DNA from: Streptomyces echinatus | Lineage (GTDB): Bacteria > Actinomycetota > Actinomycetes > Streptomycetales > Streptomycetaceae | DNA length: 64,000 nucleotides | NCBI RefSeq assembly: GCF_014203595.1 | Contig: NZ_JACHJK010000013.1 | Coordinates: 62,001 to 126,000, forward strand | Reading direction: 5' to 3' | Shown here: one piece after another, positions 1-8,376 of the stretch | How the letters are laid out: every line of letters begins with the position of its first letter | How positions within the stretch are numbered: position 1 is the stretch's first letter | Notes under the pieces: generated by a model | Database searches by the model: none | Seen by the model: only the letters and a program-made list of their open reading frames with translations | What the model was told of the DNA's origin: nothing | Position numbers and translations under genes: made by a program

Positions 1-219
1 AAGCCGTGGGCGGGGTTCTTCGAACGGTTCGGGCCCGCCTACGAGGCCGAGCTGAACGCCTTCGTGGAGGTGGTGCGCGGCGAGCGGCCCAACCCGTGCG
101 ACGGCCCGGAGGCGTTGCAGGCGCTGCGCATCGCCGAGGCCTGCGAGATCTCCCGCCGCGACCGGCGGCCGGTGGCGCTCACGGAGCTCCCGGACGGGGC
201 CCGACCGCCGCAGGGCTGA
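1..219 (+). CDS. Gfo/Idh/MocA-family oxidoreductase, C-terminal fragment
   Basis: Only the last 72 codons are present; the gene begins before the window. The frame opens at base 1 and ends at a TGA. The pattern FFERFGPAYEAEL, then FVEVVRGE, then ALRIAEAC and a final RPVAL resembles the C-terminal end of NAD(P)-dependent sugar/inositol dehydrogenases of the Gfo/Idh/MocA family, where this helix packs beside the substrate pocket. The Rossmann domain is outside the window, so substrate and cofactor cannot be judged. It converges on the P450 gene, whose stop lies 38 bases further on. Confidence 0.75.
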   Translation, partial: KPWAGFFERFGPAYEAELNAFVEVVRGERPNPCDGPEALQALRIAEACEISRRDRRPVALTELPDGARPPQG

Positions 220-257
220 CGGCCACCACCGCTCCCGGCGATGGCCCGCCCCGCCCG

Positions 258-1442
258 CTACCAGCGCACCGGCAGGCTCCGCACGCCTCTCATCAGCATG
301 CCCGGCAGCCACTCCCCCGGCTCGCCGTCCAGGGCGAGGCCGGGGGCACGCTCCAGGAGGGTGCCGAGCGCGATGCCGCCCTCCAGCCGGGCCAGGGGTG
401 CGCCCAGGCAGTAGTGGATGCCGTGGCCGAAGGCGAGGTGACCGCGGGTGTCGCGGCGGATGTCGAAGCGGTCCGGGTCGGTGTACCGGGCGCCGTCGCG
501 CTGGGCGGCGGTGAGGCCGATCAGCACATGGCCGCCCTGCCCGATCTCGGCGCCCGCGATCTCCAGCGGCTCGGCGGCGTACCGGAAGGTGGCGTTCTCC
601 ACGGGGCCCTCCCAGCGCAGCGTCTCCTCCACCGCTGCGTCGAGGAGGGTCATGTCGGCGCGCAGGGCCGCCAGTTGCGCGGGGTGGGTGAGCAGGGCGA
701 GCACGGCGTTGCCGATGAGGTTGACCGTGGTCTCGTGGCCCGCGATGAGCAGCAGGAAGGCCATGCCCCGCAGTTCGCGCGCGGAGAGCCGGTCGCCGTC
801 CTCGGAGGTGGTGCGGATCAGGTCGCTGAGCAGATCGTCCGTGGGACCGGCGCGGCGCTTGTCCTCGATCAGCTCGGTGAGGTACTCGGCGAGGCGGACG
901 ATCGCGGCGTGCTCGGCGTCGGCGTCGGTCGGCGCGACCACCTCGGTGGAGATCTTCCGGAACTCCGTGCGGTCCATCTCGGGCACGCCGAGCAGCTCGC
1001 AGATGACCGTGAGCGGCAGCGGGTAGGCGAGGGAGCCGATGAGGTCGGCGCGGCCGTGCGGGAGCATCTCGTCGAGCAGGCCGTCGGTGATCTGCTGGAT
1101 CCGCGGGCGCAGCCGCTCGACCCGGCGCGCGGTGAAGGCCCGCGTGACGAGGCCGCGCAGACGCGTGTGCTGTGGTGGGTCGGCGACCAGCAGGTACTTG
1201 CCGAGCAGCTGCTCGTCCAGCGGGGGGTCGCCGATCTTGGCGATGTCCTTGGCCAGCCGCTGGTCGGCGAGGGCGGCGCGGGCCTCCTCATACCCCACGA
1301 TCAGCCAGGTCTCCCAGTCTCCGCCCGGCATGGCGAGCCGGACCCGGTGGACGGGGCCCTGTTCGCGCAGGCGCGCGTACACCGGATGCGGGTCCCGGCG
1401 CAGTGCGTCGGCCGATTCCGTCAGGTCGATCACTCGTTCCAT
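258..1442 (-). CDS. Cytochrome P450, class I bacterial type
   Basis: A 394-residue soluble haem monooxygenase, the usual size for actinomycete CYP105/107-like enzymes, which hydroxylate or epoxidise small molecules using ferredoxin-delivered electrons. Visible motifs: the I-helix oxygen-binding AGHETT (234-239), the K-helix ExxR (E273-R276) and the haem loop FGHGIHYCLG with Cys345 as thiolate ligand. A good ribosome site (AGGGGAGGA) precedes the ATG. It lies 70 bases after the response-regulator gene on the same strand, so it may be read from the two-component operon. No ferredoxin gene or biosynthetic cluster is adjacent, so the substrate is unknown. Confidence 0.95.
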   Translation of the reverse strand: MERVIDLTESADALRRDPHPVYARLREQGPVHRVRLAMPGGDWETWLIVGYEEARAALADQRLAKDIAKIGDPPLDEQLLGKYLLVADPPQHTRLRGLVTRAFTARRVERLRPRIQQITDGLLDEMLPHGRADLIGSLAYPLPLTVICELLGVPEMDRTEFRKISTEVVAPTDADAEHAAIVRLAEYLTELIEDKRRAGPTDDLLSDLIRTTSEDGDRLSARELRGMAFLLLIAGHETTVNLIGNAVLALLTHPAQLAALRADMTLLDAAVEETLRWEGPVENATFRYAAEPLEIAGAEIGQGGHVLIGLTAAQRDGARYTDPDRFDIRRDTRGHLAFGHGIHYCLGAPLARLEGGIALGTLLERAPGLALDGEPGEWLPGMLMRGVRSLPVRW

Positions 1443-1512
1443 GTCCTCCCCTTGGGACTGCCCCGAGGCCGCGGCCGTCGGCCGTCACCCCTCCAACGCG
1501 CGGGGCGTCCGG

Positions 1513-2196
1513 CTAGTGCCCGTCGCCGCCGTCCTCCAACAGCCCCGCGTCGTAGGCGAGCAGGGCGATCTGGACCCGGTTGTCGAGGCCGAGCTTGGCG
1601 AGGATGCGCGAGACGTGGGCCTTGACGGTGGCCACGCTGATGAAGAGCGCGGCGGCGATCCCGGCGTTGGCGAGACCGCGGCCGACGGCGACGGCGACCT
1701 CGCGTTCACGGTCGTTGAGGACGGCGAGCCGTTCGCGCGCGCGGGTCTGCCGGTCGTCGGCGGCGGTACCGGCCGCGTGCCGCATCAACTGGCGGGTGAC
1801 GGCGGGCGACAGGACCGGGTCGCCGGCCGCGACCCGGCGCACGGCGTCGACGATCTCCGCGGGCGGGGTGTCCTTCAGTACGAAGCCGGCGGCGCCGGCG
1901 CGCAGGGCGTGCAGCACCTGTTCGTCGGCGTGGAAGGTGGTGAGCACCACGACCTGCGGGGCGTCCGGCCGGGCGCGCAGCCGCCGGGTCGCGGTGATCC
2001 CGTCCACCGACGGCATCCGGATGTCCATCAGGACGACGTCCGGCCGGGTCCGCCGCACGAGTTCGTCGGCCTCGGCGCCGTCGGCGGCCTCCCCGACCAC
2101 CTCGATGTCCTCGGCCCCGCCGATCATCAGGGCCAGGCCGGCGCGTACCAGGGGGTCGTCGTCCACGAGGAGGAGTCTGATCGGCGTCGCTGTCAT
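1513..2196 (-). CDS. NarL/LuxR-family response regulator
   Basis: A 227-residue two-component response regulator. The receiver domain (about 1-120) has the acidic cluster VDDD near residue 11, the phospho-acceptor Asp58 in VLMDIRMP, and the conserved Lys108 in FVLKD. A LuxR-type DNA-binding domain follows (about 160-220; LNDREREVAVAVGRG, then ATVKAHVSRILAKLG). The histidine kinase gene lies 109 bases upstream on the same strand, so the two are the likely cognate pair. Target genes are unknown; the downstream P450 gene is an obvious candidate by position only. Confidence 0.96.
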   Translation of the reverse strand: MTATPIRLLLVDDDPLVRAGLALMIGGAEDIEVVGEAADGAEADELVRRTRPDVVLMDIRMPSVDGITATRRLRARPDAPQVVVLTTFHADEQVLHALRAGAAGFVLKDTPPAEIVDAVRRVAAGDPVLSPAVTRQLMRHAAGTAADDRQTRARERLAVLNDREREVAVAVGRGLANAGIAAALFISVATVKAHVSRILAKLGLDNRVQIALLAYDAGLLEDGGDGH

Positions 2197-2305
2197 GGGG
2201 TCACGTAATCATGAGCGGGGAGCGGGGGGTGGCGGAAACGGCCGGCGGCGGGAGGCACGCGTACGGGTGCCGGGCGGGGGTGCGGGCGGGCGGGGACGGC
2301 GTCCT

Positions 2306-3568
2306 TCAGTGCCGCGGCCACGGCAGCCACCCCCGTACCTCGAACCCCCCGTCGGGACGCGTGCCGTGCTCCAGGCGTCCCCCCGCCAGCGTGGCCCGTT
2401 CCGTGAGGCCGATCAGGCCCTGGCCGGAGCCGGGCACGGGTGGGATCTCGGCGGGCGGCGCGGGGTTGGCGACGGTGACCGTCAGGCCGTCGCCGGGGTT
2501 GCCGGTGAGGCGGACCGTGACCTCGGTGCCGGGGGCGTGCTTGCGGGCGTTGGTCAGCGCCTCCTGGGCGATGCGGTAGGCGGTGCGGCCGACGGAGGCG
2601 GGGACGGCGGCCGGGTCGGCGACGCGGTGGTCGAGGGCGACCTCCATGCCGGCCTCGCGGCTCTCGGCGACGAGCGCGGCCAGCGCGGCCAGCGTCGGCT
2701 GGGGGCGCCCGCCGGACGACTCGTCGGACTCGCCGGCCCGCAGTACGCCGATGATCTCGCGCAGATCCTGCAGGGCCTCGTGGGCGCTCTCCCGGATCAC
2801 CCCGGCGGCCCGCGCGATCTCCTCGCGGGGCGCGTCCGGCCGGAACTCCAGGGCGCCCGCGTGCACGCTGAGCAGGGTGAGCCGGTGGGCGAGCACGTCG
2901 TGCATCTCGCGGGCGATGGCCTCCCGGGCCAGGCGCTGCGCCTGCTCGGCCCGCAGCCGCGCCTCGGTCTCCGCCCGGTGCGCGCGGTCCCTGAGGCTGA
3001 GCATCAGCATCCGCTTGGAGCGGACGAACATGCCCCAGCCGGTGATCGACACGGTGAGCAGCGCGGTGAAGACGACGACGCCGAGGTAGGGCAGGTCGGG
3101 ATCGGGCCGCACCCAGAAGAAGAACGGGATGAGGGCGAGGCCTGCGCCGCCGATCCAGGCGACGTACCGGAAGGGCCGGTGCACGGCGAGCGTGAACAGG
3201 GCGACCATCGACGCGCCGCCCGAGCTGTTGGACAGCAGGCCCACCGGGATCATCGCGACGGCGAGCCCGACCGGCCACCGGCGCCGCAGCCAGACCGCGC
3301 CGCAGGAGAGGGCGCCCAGCGTCTGGTCGAGGATGGCGAGGGAGCGCGGCAGGCCGGTCTCCTCGGACAGGGACTGGGCCGCCGCCAGGCCGATGCCGAC
3401 GGCCAGGAGGAAGCAGAAGAAGTCGACGACCCAGTCGCGCGCGGTGCGCCGGGGCCGCCGGCCCGGGGCCCCGGCGTCCGGGTCCAGCTCGTGCACCAGC
3501 GCGGACGGGAACAGCCACCGGCGGCCCGCGAACTCCTTCGGCGCCGGCGCCTGCTCGTCATCGCTCAC
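2306..3568 (-). CDS. Two-component sensor histidine kinase, HisKA_3 type
   Basis: A membrane sensor kinase of 420 residues, counted from the GTG at 3568 (VSDDEQAP). The frame is open further upstream, but that stretch is Arg/Pro-rich and unlike protein. Hydrophobic segments between about 48 and 178 form the membrane sensor. The phospho-acceptor His223 lies in AREMHDVLAHRL, the HisKA_3 dimerisation signature. The ATPase domain follows, with QEALTNARKHAPG (N box) and GQGLIGLTERA (G box). It pairs with the NarL-type regulator immediately downstream. No extracellular sensor domain is evident, so the signal is unknown. The start has no clear ribosome site, so the first few codons are uncertain. 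Confidence 0.93.
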   Translation of the reverse strand: MSDDEQAPAPKEFAGRRWLFPSALVHELDPDAGAPGRRPRRTARDWVVDFFCFLLAVGIGLAAAQSLSEETGLPRSLAILDQTLGALSCGAVWLRRRWPVGLAVAMIPVGLLSNSSGGASMVALFTLAVHRPFRYVAWIGGAGLALIPFFFWVRPDPDLPYLGVVVFTALLTVSITGWGMFVRSKRMLMLSLRDRAHRAETEARLRAEQAQRLAREAIAREMHDVLAHRLTLLSVHAGALEFRPDAPREEIARAAGVIRESAHEALQDLREIIGVLRAGESDESSGGRPQPTLAALAALVAESREAGMEVALDHRVADPAAVPASVGRTAYRIAQEALTNARKHAPGTEVTVRLTGNPGDGLTVTVANPAPPAEIPPVPGSGQGLIGLTERATLAGGRLEHGTRPDGGFEVRGWLPWPRH

Positions 3569-3766
3569 GGTCGGCAATCTACGCGGGGAACGCGCGCCGC
3601 CGCCGCCCTGCGCCCGGATCGCCGACCGATCGCCCGGGATCACCGACGAAAGTCGCACCGCCGTCAACTTTCGGCGCCGCCCGCCGGCGCGGCCGCGGTC
3701 TTTCGGCGCCGCGCGCTCGCCCCGCGGCCGATGCGCCGGGGGGTGCCGCGCCGTGAGAGTCGTGGT

Positions 3767-3970
3767 GTGAAGCAGGTACTGGAGTTTCTCGGATTCATCG
3801 CCCTGGTGCAGGGCGCGCTGGGTCTCGTGCATGAATTCACGGACTGGCACGTGGGTTTCGTGCAGCGGATCGGATTCCTGGACGGCTACGAGATCTACGC
3901 GAGCATCGCGCTCGTGGTGCTCGCGTTCGCTCTGTTCGCCGCCGCGGAGAGCGTCGGAGGGCCGGGCTGA
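3767..3970 (+). CDS. Small two-helix membrane protein, unknown function
   Basis: A 67-residue protein starting at a GTG (VKQVLEFLGF). Two hydrophobic stretches, VLEFLGFIALVQGALGLV and IYASIALVVLAFALFAA, flank a short charged loop (HEFTDWHVG), suggesting a hairpin in the cytoplasmic membrane. Third-position GC is high, as expected for real coding DNA. It is divergent from the sensor kinase, with about 200 bases between the starts. I do not recognise the family; nothing suggests a specific role. Confidence 0.65.
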   Translation: MKQVLEFLGFIALVQGALGLVHEFTDWHVGFVQRIGFLDGYEIYASIALVVLAFALFAAAESVGGPG

Positions 3971-4104
3971 GCCGGGGCATTTGTGGGGACCGCGTGGGGA
4001 TGATGGGGCTCGGGTGAACCACTGGCGAATTCATCGGACGCACCGGGAAACCCTGAACGATTGTCATTGACATGCCATGCTCTACGCGCGTCACCATGAG
4101 GGCC

Positions 4105-4500
4105 ATGAGATTCCCCCCACGCGCAACACGCATCGGAGCAGCAGCCGCTCTTCTGTCCGCCCTCCTCGTGGGCGGCACCGTCTCCGCCACCACGGCGGAC
4201 GCGGCCGCCGAGTCCGTCGGCAGCGTCTGCTACGGCGCCCTGCCCTCCCAGGCCCACGACACCCTGAAGCTGATCGAACAGGGCGGTCCCTACCCGTACT
4301 CGCAGGACGGGACCGTCTTCTCGAACCGCGAAGGCGTCCTGCCCAGCCGGTCCAGCGGCTACTACCACGAGTACACCGTGATCACGCCGGGCTCCCCCAC
4401 CCGCGGCGCGCGCCGCGTCGTCACCGGTGAGGAGCGCCGGGAGGACTACTACACGGCGGATCACTACGCCTCGTTCGACCTGATCGACTACGGCTGCTGA
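4105..4500 (+). CDS. Secreted guanyl-specific ribonuclease, RNase Sa type
   Basis: A 131-residue precursor. From the ATG at 4105 (MRFPPRATR) the N-terminus is a classical signal peptide (IGAAAALLSALLVGG, then cleavage near ADAAA). The mature part matches the barnase/RNase Sa fold: YPYSQDGTVFSNRE forms the guanine-binding strand, YYHEYTVITPG holds the catalytic Glu, RGARRVV the catalytic Arg and ADHYASF the catalytic His. Two mature cysteines (VCYGALP and the C-terminal DYGC) match the single disulfide of RNase Sa. It cleaves RNA after guanine outside the cell. In-frame ATGs at 4072 and 4096 are less likely starts. No barstar-like inhibitor gene is adjacent. Confidence 0.96.
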   Translation: MRFPPRATRIGAAAALLSALLVGGTVSATTADAAAESVGSVCYGALPSQAHDTLKLIEQGGPYPYSQDGTVFSNREGVLPSRSSGYYHEYTVITPGSPTRGARRVVTGEERREDYYTADHYASFDLIDYGC

Positions 4501-4533
4501 TTCCCCCCCCCACGGATCAGCCCGAGGAGCGGC

Positions 4534-4595
4534 GCGACCCGCCGGAGGTCCGGCCCCGAGTGCGGCCGGGCCTCCGGGGCGGCCCGCCGGGTCGC
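4534..4595. terminator. Stem-loop between convergent RNase and AIM24 genes
   Basis: An outer pairing GCGACCC/GGGTCGC encloses a 13-bp stem (CGGAGGTCCGGCC with GGCCGGGCCTCCG, one G-U pair). It sits between two convergent stops, so it can serve both strands. There is no T-run, as is usual in Streptomyces. Confidence 0.6.
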
Positions 4596-4618
4596 ACGGA
4601 CGGACGGGGACGCCGGGC

Positions 4619-5437
4619 TCAGCCGGCGTGTGTCGAGAACAGTCCGCCGGTCGGGCCCTGCTTGTCGCCGCCCTGGGCCTTCTTCAGGGCGTTGGCCAGG
4701 CCCTCGATGGTGAGGGACTGCAGGATCACCCGGCCGTTGCCCTCCAGGGTGGCCAGGGACAGTCCCTCGCCGCCGAAGACGGCGTTCATGATCCCCTGGC
4801 GGTTGAGGCCGCCGACGCGCTGGACTCCGTACTGGATGCCCTCCTCGAAGGCGACCACGCAGCCGGTGTCGACCTCGATGCGGCCGCCGAAGTCCGCCGG
4901 GTTCAGGTCGATGAAGTTGCCCGCCCCGGCGATGATCACCGTGCCGCGGCCGGTGAACTTCTCCAGGACGAAACCCTCGCCGCCGCTCATGCCGGTCCGG
5001 CCGCCGGTGAAGGCGATGCCGAATTCGACGCTGGACTCGGCGGCCACGAAGGCGTCCTTCTCGGCGAACCACGCGCGCGTGCCGTCGAGCTCCAGGGCAC
5101 GCATCTCACCGGGGAGCACGCCCGCGAAACCGACCGTGCCCTCGCCGCCCTGGGCGGTGAAGTACTGGAAGGCCAGTGACTCACCGGCGAGCATGCGCTG
5201 GCCGACCTGCATGGCGGTGCCCATGGCCTGGCGCAGCATGCCGCCCATGCCACCGCCCGAGCCGCTCTGCCGGCCGCCCTCGCCATTGCCCGACGGGCCG
5301 GACAGGCGGGTCTCCATGGTCACGTTCGTCGTCTTGAACAGGAACTTCCCGGCCTCGCAGTACACGGTCTGGCCGGGGTGCAGGTTGACGACCGCCATCT
5401 GCATGGCGTTGCCGACGATCTCTTGCTGAAGGGTCAC
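4619..5437 (-). CDS. AIM24 family (TIGR00266-like) protein
   Basis: A 272-residue soluble protein read from the GTG at 5437 (VTLQQEIVGNAMQ). The frame is open upstream, but that part is low-complexity. The family builds a beta-barrel of repeated strands. Visible hallmarks: LHPGQTVYCEAGKFLF near the N-terminus, a Gly-rich insert (NGEGGRQSGSGGG) near 55-70, and the repeated pattern GEGFVLEKFTGRGTVIIAG. Bacterial AIM24 proteins have no settled function; they are often neighbours of stress or tellurite-type genes. It is a single-gene unit between two stem-loops, transcribed away from allantoicase. Confidence 0.9.
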   Translation of the reverse strand: MTLQQEIVGNAMQMAVVNLHPGQTVYCEAGKFLFKTTNVTMETRLSGPSGNGEGGRQSGSGGGMGGMLRQAMGTAMQVGQRMLAGESLAFQYFTAQGGEGTVGFAGVLPGEMRALELDGTRAWFAEKDAFVAAESSVEFGIAFTGGRTGMSGGEGFVLEKFTGRGTVIIAGAGNFIDLNPADFGGRIEVDTGCVVAFEEGIQYGVQRVGGLNRQGIMNAVFGGEGLSLATLEGNGRVILQSLTIEGLANALKKAQGGDKQGPTGGLFSTHAG

Positions 5438-5508
5438 GTGGGAGACAACGCCAGAGGTGGACGGAAGAGTTCCGCTACGGCGGACGAGGTTCGCCGCGAG
5501 TGACGCGC

Positions 5509-5543
5509 GGGGCGCCCCGGTGCTGTCCCGGCCGGGGCGCCCC
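5509..5543. terminator. Stem-loop after allantoicase gene
   Basis: Arms GGGGCGCCCCGG and CCGGGGCGCCCC (12 bp) with an 11-base loop, 20 bases after the allantoicase stop. It probably ends the allantoinase-allantoicase transcript and separates it from the AIM24 gene, which starts 71 bases further on the same strand. Confidence 0.7.
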
Positions 5544-5562
5544 ACGCGCGCGTGGGCGGGGA

Positions 5563-6678
5563 TCAGCCGCCCAGCTCCTGGTGGCGGGCCGTGAGACCGC
5601 TCGCGCCCTGCTCGCTCAGGGAGCCGAACAGGCGCAGCCGGGAGATGCCGCCGTCGGGGAAGATGTCGATCCGCGCGTGGGTGCCGACCGCCGGCTCGGG
5701 CAGGACGAAGCGGTGGGCGGTGTCGGGCTGGAGGCGGGTGCGCGGGAGGACCTCGGTCCACTCGCCGTCCTCGCCGTCCTTGACGGAGACCGAGGCCCAG
5801 CCGGCGCTGTTGCCCTTCAGGTAGGCCGTGTCGATCTCGATCGCCCGGATCAGGGACTGGGCGACGAGCCGGTAGCGGATCCAGTCGTTGCCCTGGTCAC
5901 GGCGGCGACGGGTCTCCCAGCCGTCGTCCATCTTGCGGGAGCGGCCCGGCTGGATGGTGTTGGTGGCCGGGGAGTAGAAGAGGTTGGAGGCGTCCTCGAC
6001 CTGGCCGCCGTTCTCCAGGGCGACCACGTCGAAGGTGCCGAGGACCGCGAGCCACTCGGGGTCCGGCACGACCTCGCCGTACACGCGCAGCCGGGCGATA
6101 CCGCCGTCGGGGTGCTGGTTGATCCGCAGGTGGGTGAAGCGCTGCTCGGCCGAGACGGCGAAGCCGTTCGCCGCGTGCCCGCCGACCGGGGTGCGCGGCA
6201 CCAGGGTGGTCCACTTCACGTCGTCGGAGAGCAGTTCCTCGGGCGAGGGCGAGCCGGGTACGGAGGCACCCTCGACCGAGACCGCCTGCGGGTAGTTGCC
6301 GCGGAAGTGGGCGGTGTCGACGACGATCCCGCGGATCACGCCGGGCGCGCCGAGGCGGACCAGCGCCCAGTCGTGGTCCTCGGCGGTCGGCCACGGGTGG
6401 GCGGCGGAGGCGCCGCGCCGGCGGCGGGTCTCCCAGCCGTCCATGATCTTGCCCTTGTGGCCGAAGTGCTCGGGGTCGAACTCGGCCCGCTCGGGCACCA
6501 GCAGGTTCTCCCGCTGGGCGAAGAACTCGTCGTTGGCGGCGACGACACCGGCGCCGAGCTGCCGGTCGGCGAGGTTGGCGTACTGGGTGAAGGGGAAGTC
6601 GGCGGTGCGGTAGTCCGCGTACGGGTCGCCGCCTCCGTAGGGGTTCGCGTCGCCGGTGAAGCTCGGTATCGCCGTCAC
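5563..6678 (-). CDS. alc: Allantoicase
   Basis: Hydrolyses allantoate to ureidoglycolate and urea (EC 3.5.3.4), a cytosolic step of purine degradation. From the GTG at 6678 (VTAIPSFTGDANPYG) the protein has 371 residues, a normal length for the family. It shows the two-fold internal repeat of allantoicases: each half contains DGWETRRRR followed by a strand with RAIEIDTAYLKGN or RGIVVDTAHFRGN, and each half ends with a PDGGI(S/A)RLR stretch. It lies 88 bases downstream of the allantoinase gene on the same strand and is probably co-transcribed. The next enzyme, ureidoglycolate lyase, and urease are not in this window. Confidence 0.97.
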   Translation of the reverse strand: MTAIPSFTGDANPYGGGDPYADYRTADFPFTQYANLADRQLGAGVVAANDEFFAQRENLLVPERAEFDPEHFGHKGKIMDGWETRRRRGASAAHPWPTAEDHDWALVRLGAPGVIRGIVVDTAHFRGNYPQAVSVEGASVPGSPSPEELLSDDVKWTTLVPRTPVGGHAANGFAVSAEQRFTHLRINQHPDGGIARLRVYGEVVPDPEWLAVLGTFDVVALENGGQVEDASNLFYSPATNTIQPGRSRKMDDGWETRRRRDQGNDWIRYRLVAQSLIRAIEIDTAYLKGNSAGWASVSVKDGEDGEWTEVLPRTRLQPDTAHRFVLPEPAVGTHARIDIFPDGGISRLRLFGSLSEQGASGLTARHQELGG

Positions 6679-6766
6679 GGTGATCAGGGGGTCCTTTCCG
6701 GAGTCGGCCGGTTGCGGATGCGGGATGGGGTCCCCCGCCCGGCCGGGGCCGAGGGCGGGGGGAGGC

Positions 6767-8104
6767 TCACTGGGGGCGGCTGAGCAGCGTGCCCTTCGGC
6801 TCGGTGAACCCGCCGTCGGCGACGATGCGTTCGCCGCGCAGCCAGGTGGACTTGACGACGCCGTACAGGGTCCTGCCGGCGTAGGCGGTGACCCGGTTGC
6901 GGTGCTGGAGGCCGGCCGGGTCGACGGTGAAGGTCTCGTCGGGGGCGAGCACCGCGAAGTCGGCGTCGCGGCCGGCCTCGATGGCGCCCTTCTGTCCGAG
7001 GCCCACCAGCGCGGCGGTCCGCGTGGACATCCAGCGGACCACGTCCTCCAGGCCGTGGCCGCGCTTGCGGGCCTCGGTCCAGACGGCGGACAGGCTGAGC
7101 TGGAGGCCGGAGATGCCGCCCCAGGCGGTGGCGAAGTCGTCGGTCTTGAGGTCGGCCGTGGAGGGCGAGTGGTCGGTGACCACACAGTCGATGGTGCCGT
7201 CGGCCAGCGCCTCCCACAACAGGTCCTGGTTGCCGGCCTCACGGATGGGCGGGCAGCACTTGAACTCGCTGGCGCCGTCCGGGACCTCCTCGGCGGTGAG
7301 GGTGAGGTAGTGCGGGCAGGTCTCCACGGTGAGGCGGACACCCTCGGCGCGGGCGGCGCGGATCAGGGGCAGGGCATCGCTGGAGGACAGGTGCAGCACG
7401 TGCACGCGGGCGTTCAGCCGCCGGGCCTGTGCGACGAGGCTCGCGATGGCCGTGTCCTCGGCGTCGCGCGGGCGGGAGGCGAGGAAGTCGGCGTACTTCG
7501 GGCCCCCGTGCTGGGGGGCGGCGGCCAGGTGGTGCGGGTCCTCGGCGTGCACGATGAGCAGCCCGTCGAACCCGGCGATCTCCGCCATGGACCGGGCGAG
7601 CCCGTCCTGGTCCAGGTGCGGGAACTCGTCCACGCCGGACGGGGACAGGAAGCACTTGAAGCCGAAGACACCGGCGTCGTGCAGCGGGCGCAGGTCCTTG
7701 ACGTTGTCGGGCAGGGCACCGCCCCAGAAGCCGACGTCGATGTGCGCCTTGTCCCGCGCCACGTCCTGCTTGACCCGCAGGTGGTCGACCGTGGTGGTCG
7801 GCGGCAGGGAGTTGAGGGGCATGTCCACCAGAGTGGTGATGCCGCCGGCCGCCGCCGCCCGGGTGGCGGTCCAGAAGCCCTCCCACTCGGTGCGGCCGGG
7901 GTCGTTGACGTGTACGTGGGTGTCGACCAGGCCGGGCAGCAGGACGTGGTCGCCGACGTCCTCCAGCCGCGCCGCGGCCGGAACCTCGGCGTCGTACGGC
8001 AGGACGGCCGTGATCTTCCCGGCGGACACCGTGACCGTGGCGGGCCGCGTCCCTTCCGGAGTGATCACGCGCGTCGAGCGCAGCACCAGTTCAGCGTCGG
8101 ACAC
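6767..8104 (-). CDS. allB: Allantoinase
   Basis: A zinc amidohydrolase that opens the hydantoin ring of allantoin to give allantoate (EC 3.5.2.5). The 445 residues include the metal-binding DTHVHVND, the Lys of GFKCFLS that is carbamylated in this family, the later His ligands in LIVHAED and HVLHLSS, and the catalytic Asp in VTDHSPS. The start is a GTG (VSDAELVLR) behind a GAGAGGGG ribosome site. It is divergent from the IclR regulator. The 272-base space between them carries a TCAAC palindrome close to this gene and two tandem boxes close to the regulator, so AllR-type repression is likely. Malate synthase and carboligase genes elsewhere in the window consume the glyoxylate formed later. Confidence 0.97.
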   Translation of the reverse strand: MSDAELVLRSTRVITPEGTRPATVTVSAGKITAVLPYDAEVPAAARLEDVGDHVLLPGLVDTHVHVNDPGRTEWEGFWTATRAAAAGGITTLVDMPLNSLPPTTTVDHLRVKQDVARDKAHIDVGFWGGALPDNVKDLRPLHDAGVFGFKCFLSPSGVDEFPHLDQDGLARSMAEIAGFDGLLIVHAEDPHHLAAAPQHGGPKYADFLASRPRDAEDTAIASLVAQARRLNARVHVLHLSSSDALPLIRAARAEGVRLTVETCPHYLTLTAEEVPDGASEFKCCPPIREAGNQDLLWEALADGTIDCVVTDHSPSTADLKTDDFATAWGGISGLQLSLSAVWTEARKRGHGLEDVVRWMSTRTAALVGLGQKGAIEAGRDADFAVLAPDETFTVDPAGLQHRNRVTAYAGRTLYGVVKSTWLRGERIVADGGFTEPKGTLLSRPQ

Positions 8105-8168
8105 CCGAACCCCTCTCTCTACCGCCGTTGTTCATCCAGGAAACGGGATGTACACCTCGTAACGGAAT

Positions 8169-8183
8169 TCAACGTTCTGTTGA
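8169..8183 (-). promoter_or_regulatory. TCAACA-class palindrome before allB
   Basis: Read on the gene strand: TCAACAGAACGTTGA, followed by AT. The arms pair except at one position (the flanking bases extend to TTCAAC/GTTGAA). The TTGAAT end could be a -35 box about 65 bases before the allB start, but no good -10 sits at the right distance. The same motif occurs before the urate oxidase operon, catalase and malate synthase genes. Confidence 0.55.
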
Positions 8184-8254
8184 AGGAGTCTTCACTCCCG
8201 CTTCCCGGCCGTCAAGAGGCACACTTCCGGACCGGGCCGAGGGAGGGCACCCTC

Positions 8255-8297
8255 TGGACATTTCCACAAAGCGGAATTAGAATTCCGTCACGCAGAA
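8255..8297 (+). promoter_or_regulatory. allR promoter with two tandem 15-bp operators
   Basis: A well-formed promoter: TGGACA (8255-8260), 17 bases, TAGAAT (8278-8283). Box 1, TTCCACAAAGCGGAA (8262-8276), fills the spacer. Box 2, TTCCGTCACGCAGAA (8283-8297), begins at the last base of the -10 and covers the expected transcription start. The boxes are exactly 21 bp apart. The right half of box 1 and left half of box 2 also form the palindrome CGGAATTAGAATTCCG. The layout predicts autorepression of the IclR gene and could block allB from the same site. Confidence 0.7.
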
Positions 8298-8376
8298 CGT
8301 AGCTACGTACAAGCAGGGAGTCAACCGGCTGCCGGGTAGGCTTCTGCCCTCCTGCCAGCCCCGAAAGGAACGCGCC

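Noticed and set aside
258..1625. Long open frames on the plus strand over the P450 gene
   Set aside because: They are G/C-rich shadow frames; P450 motifs and a good ribosome site on the minus strand fix the real gene.
3569..3850. N-terminal extension of the histidine kinase by 94 residues
   Set aside because: Arg/Pro-rich, no family similarity, and it would overlap the divergent small gene at 3767; the GTG at 3568 gives the usual length.
6679..7341. N-terminal extension of allantoicase by about 220 residues
   Set aside because: It overlaps allantoinase in another frame and is low-complexity; the GTG at 6678 gives a normal allantoicase.
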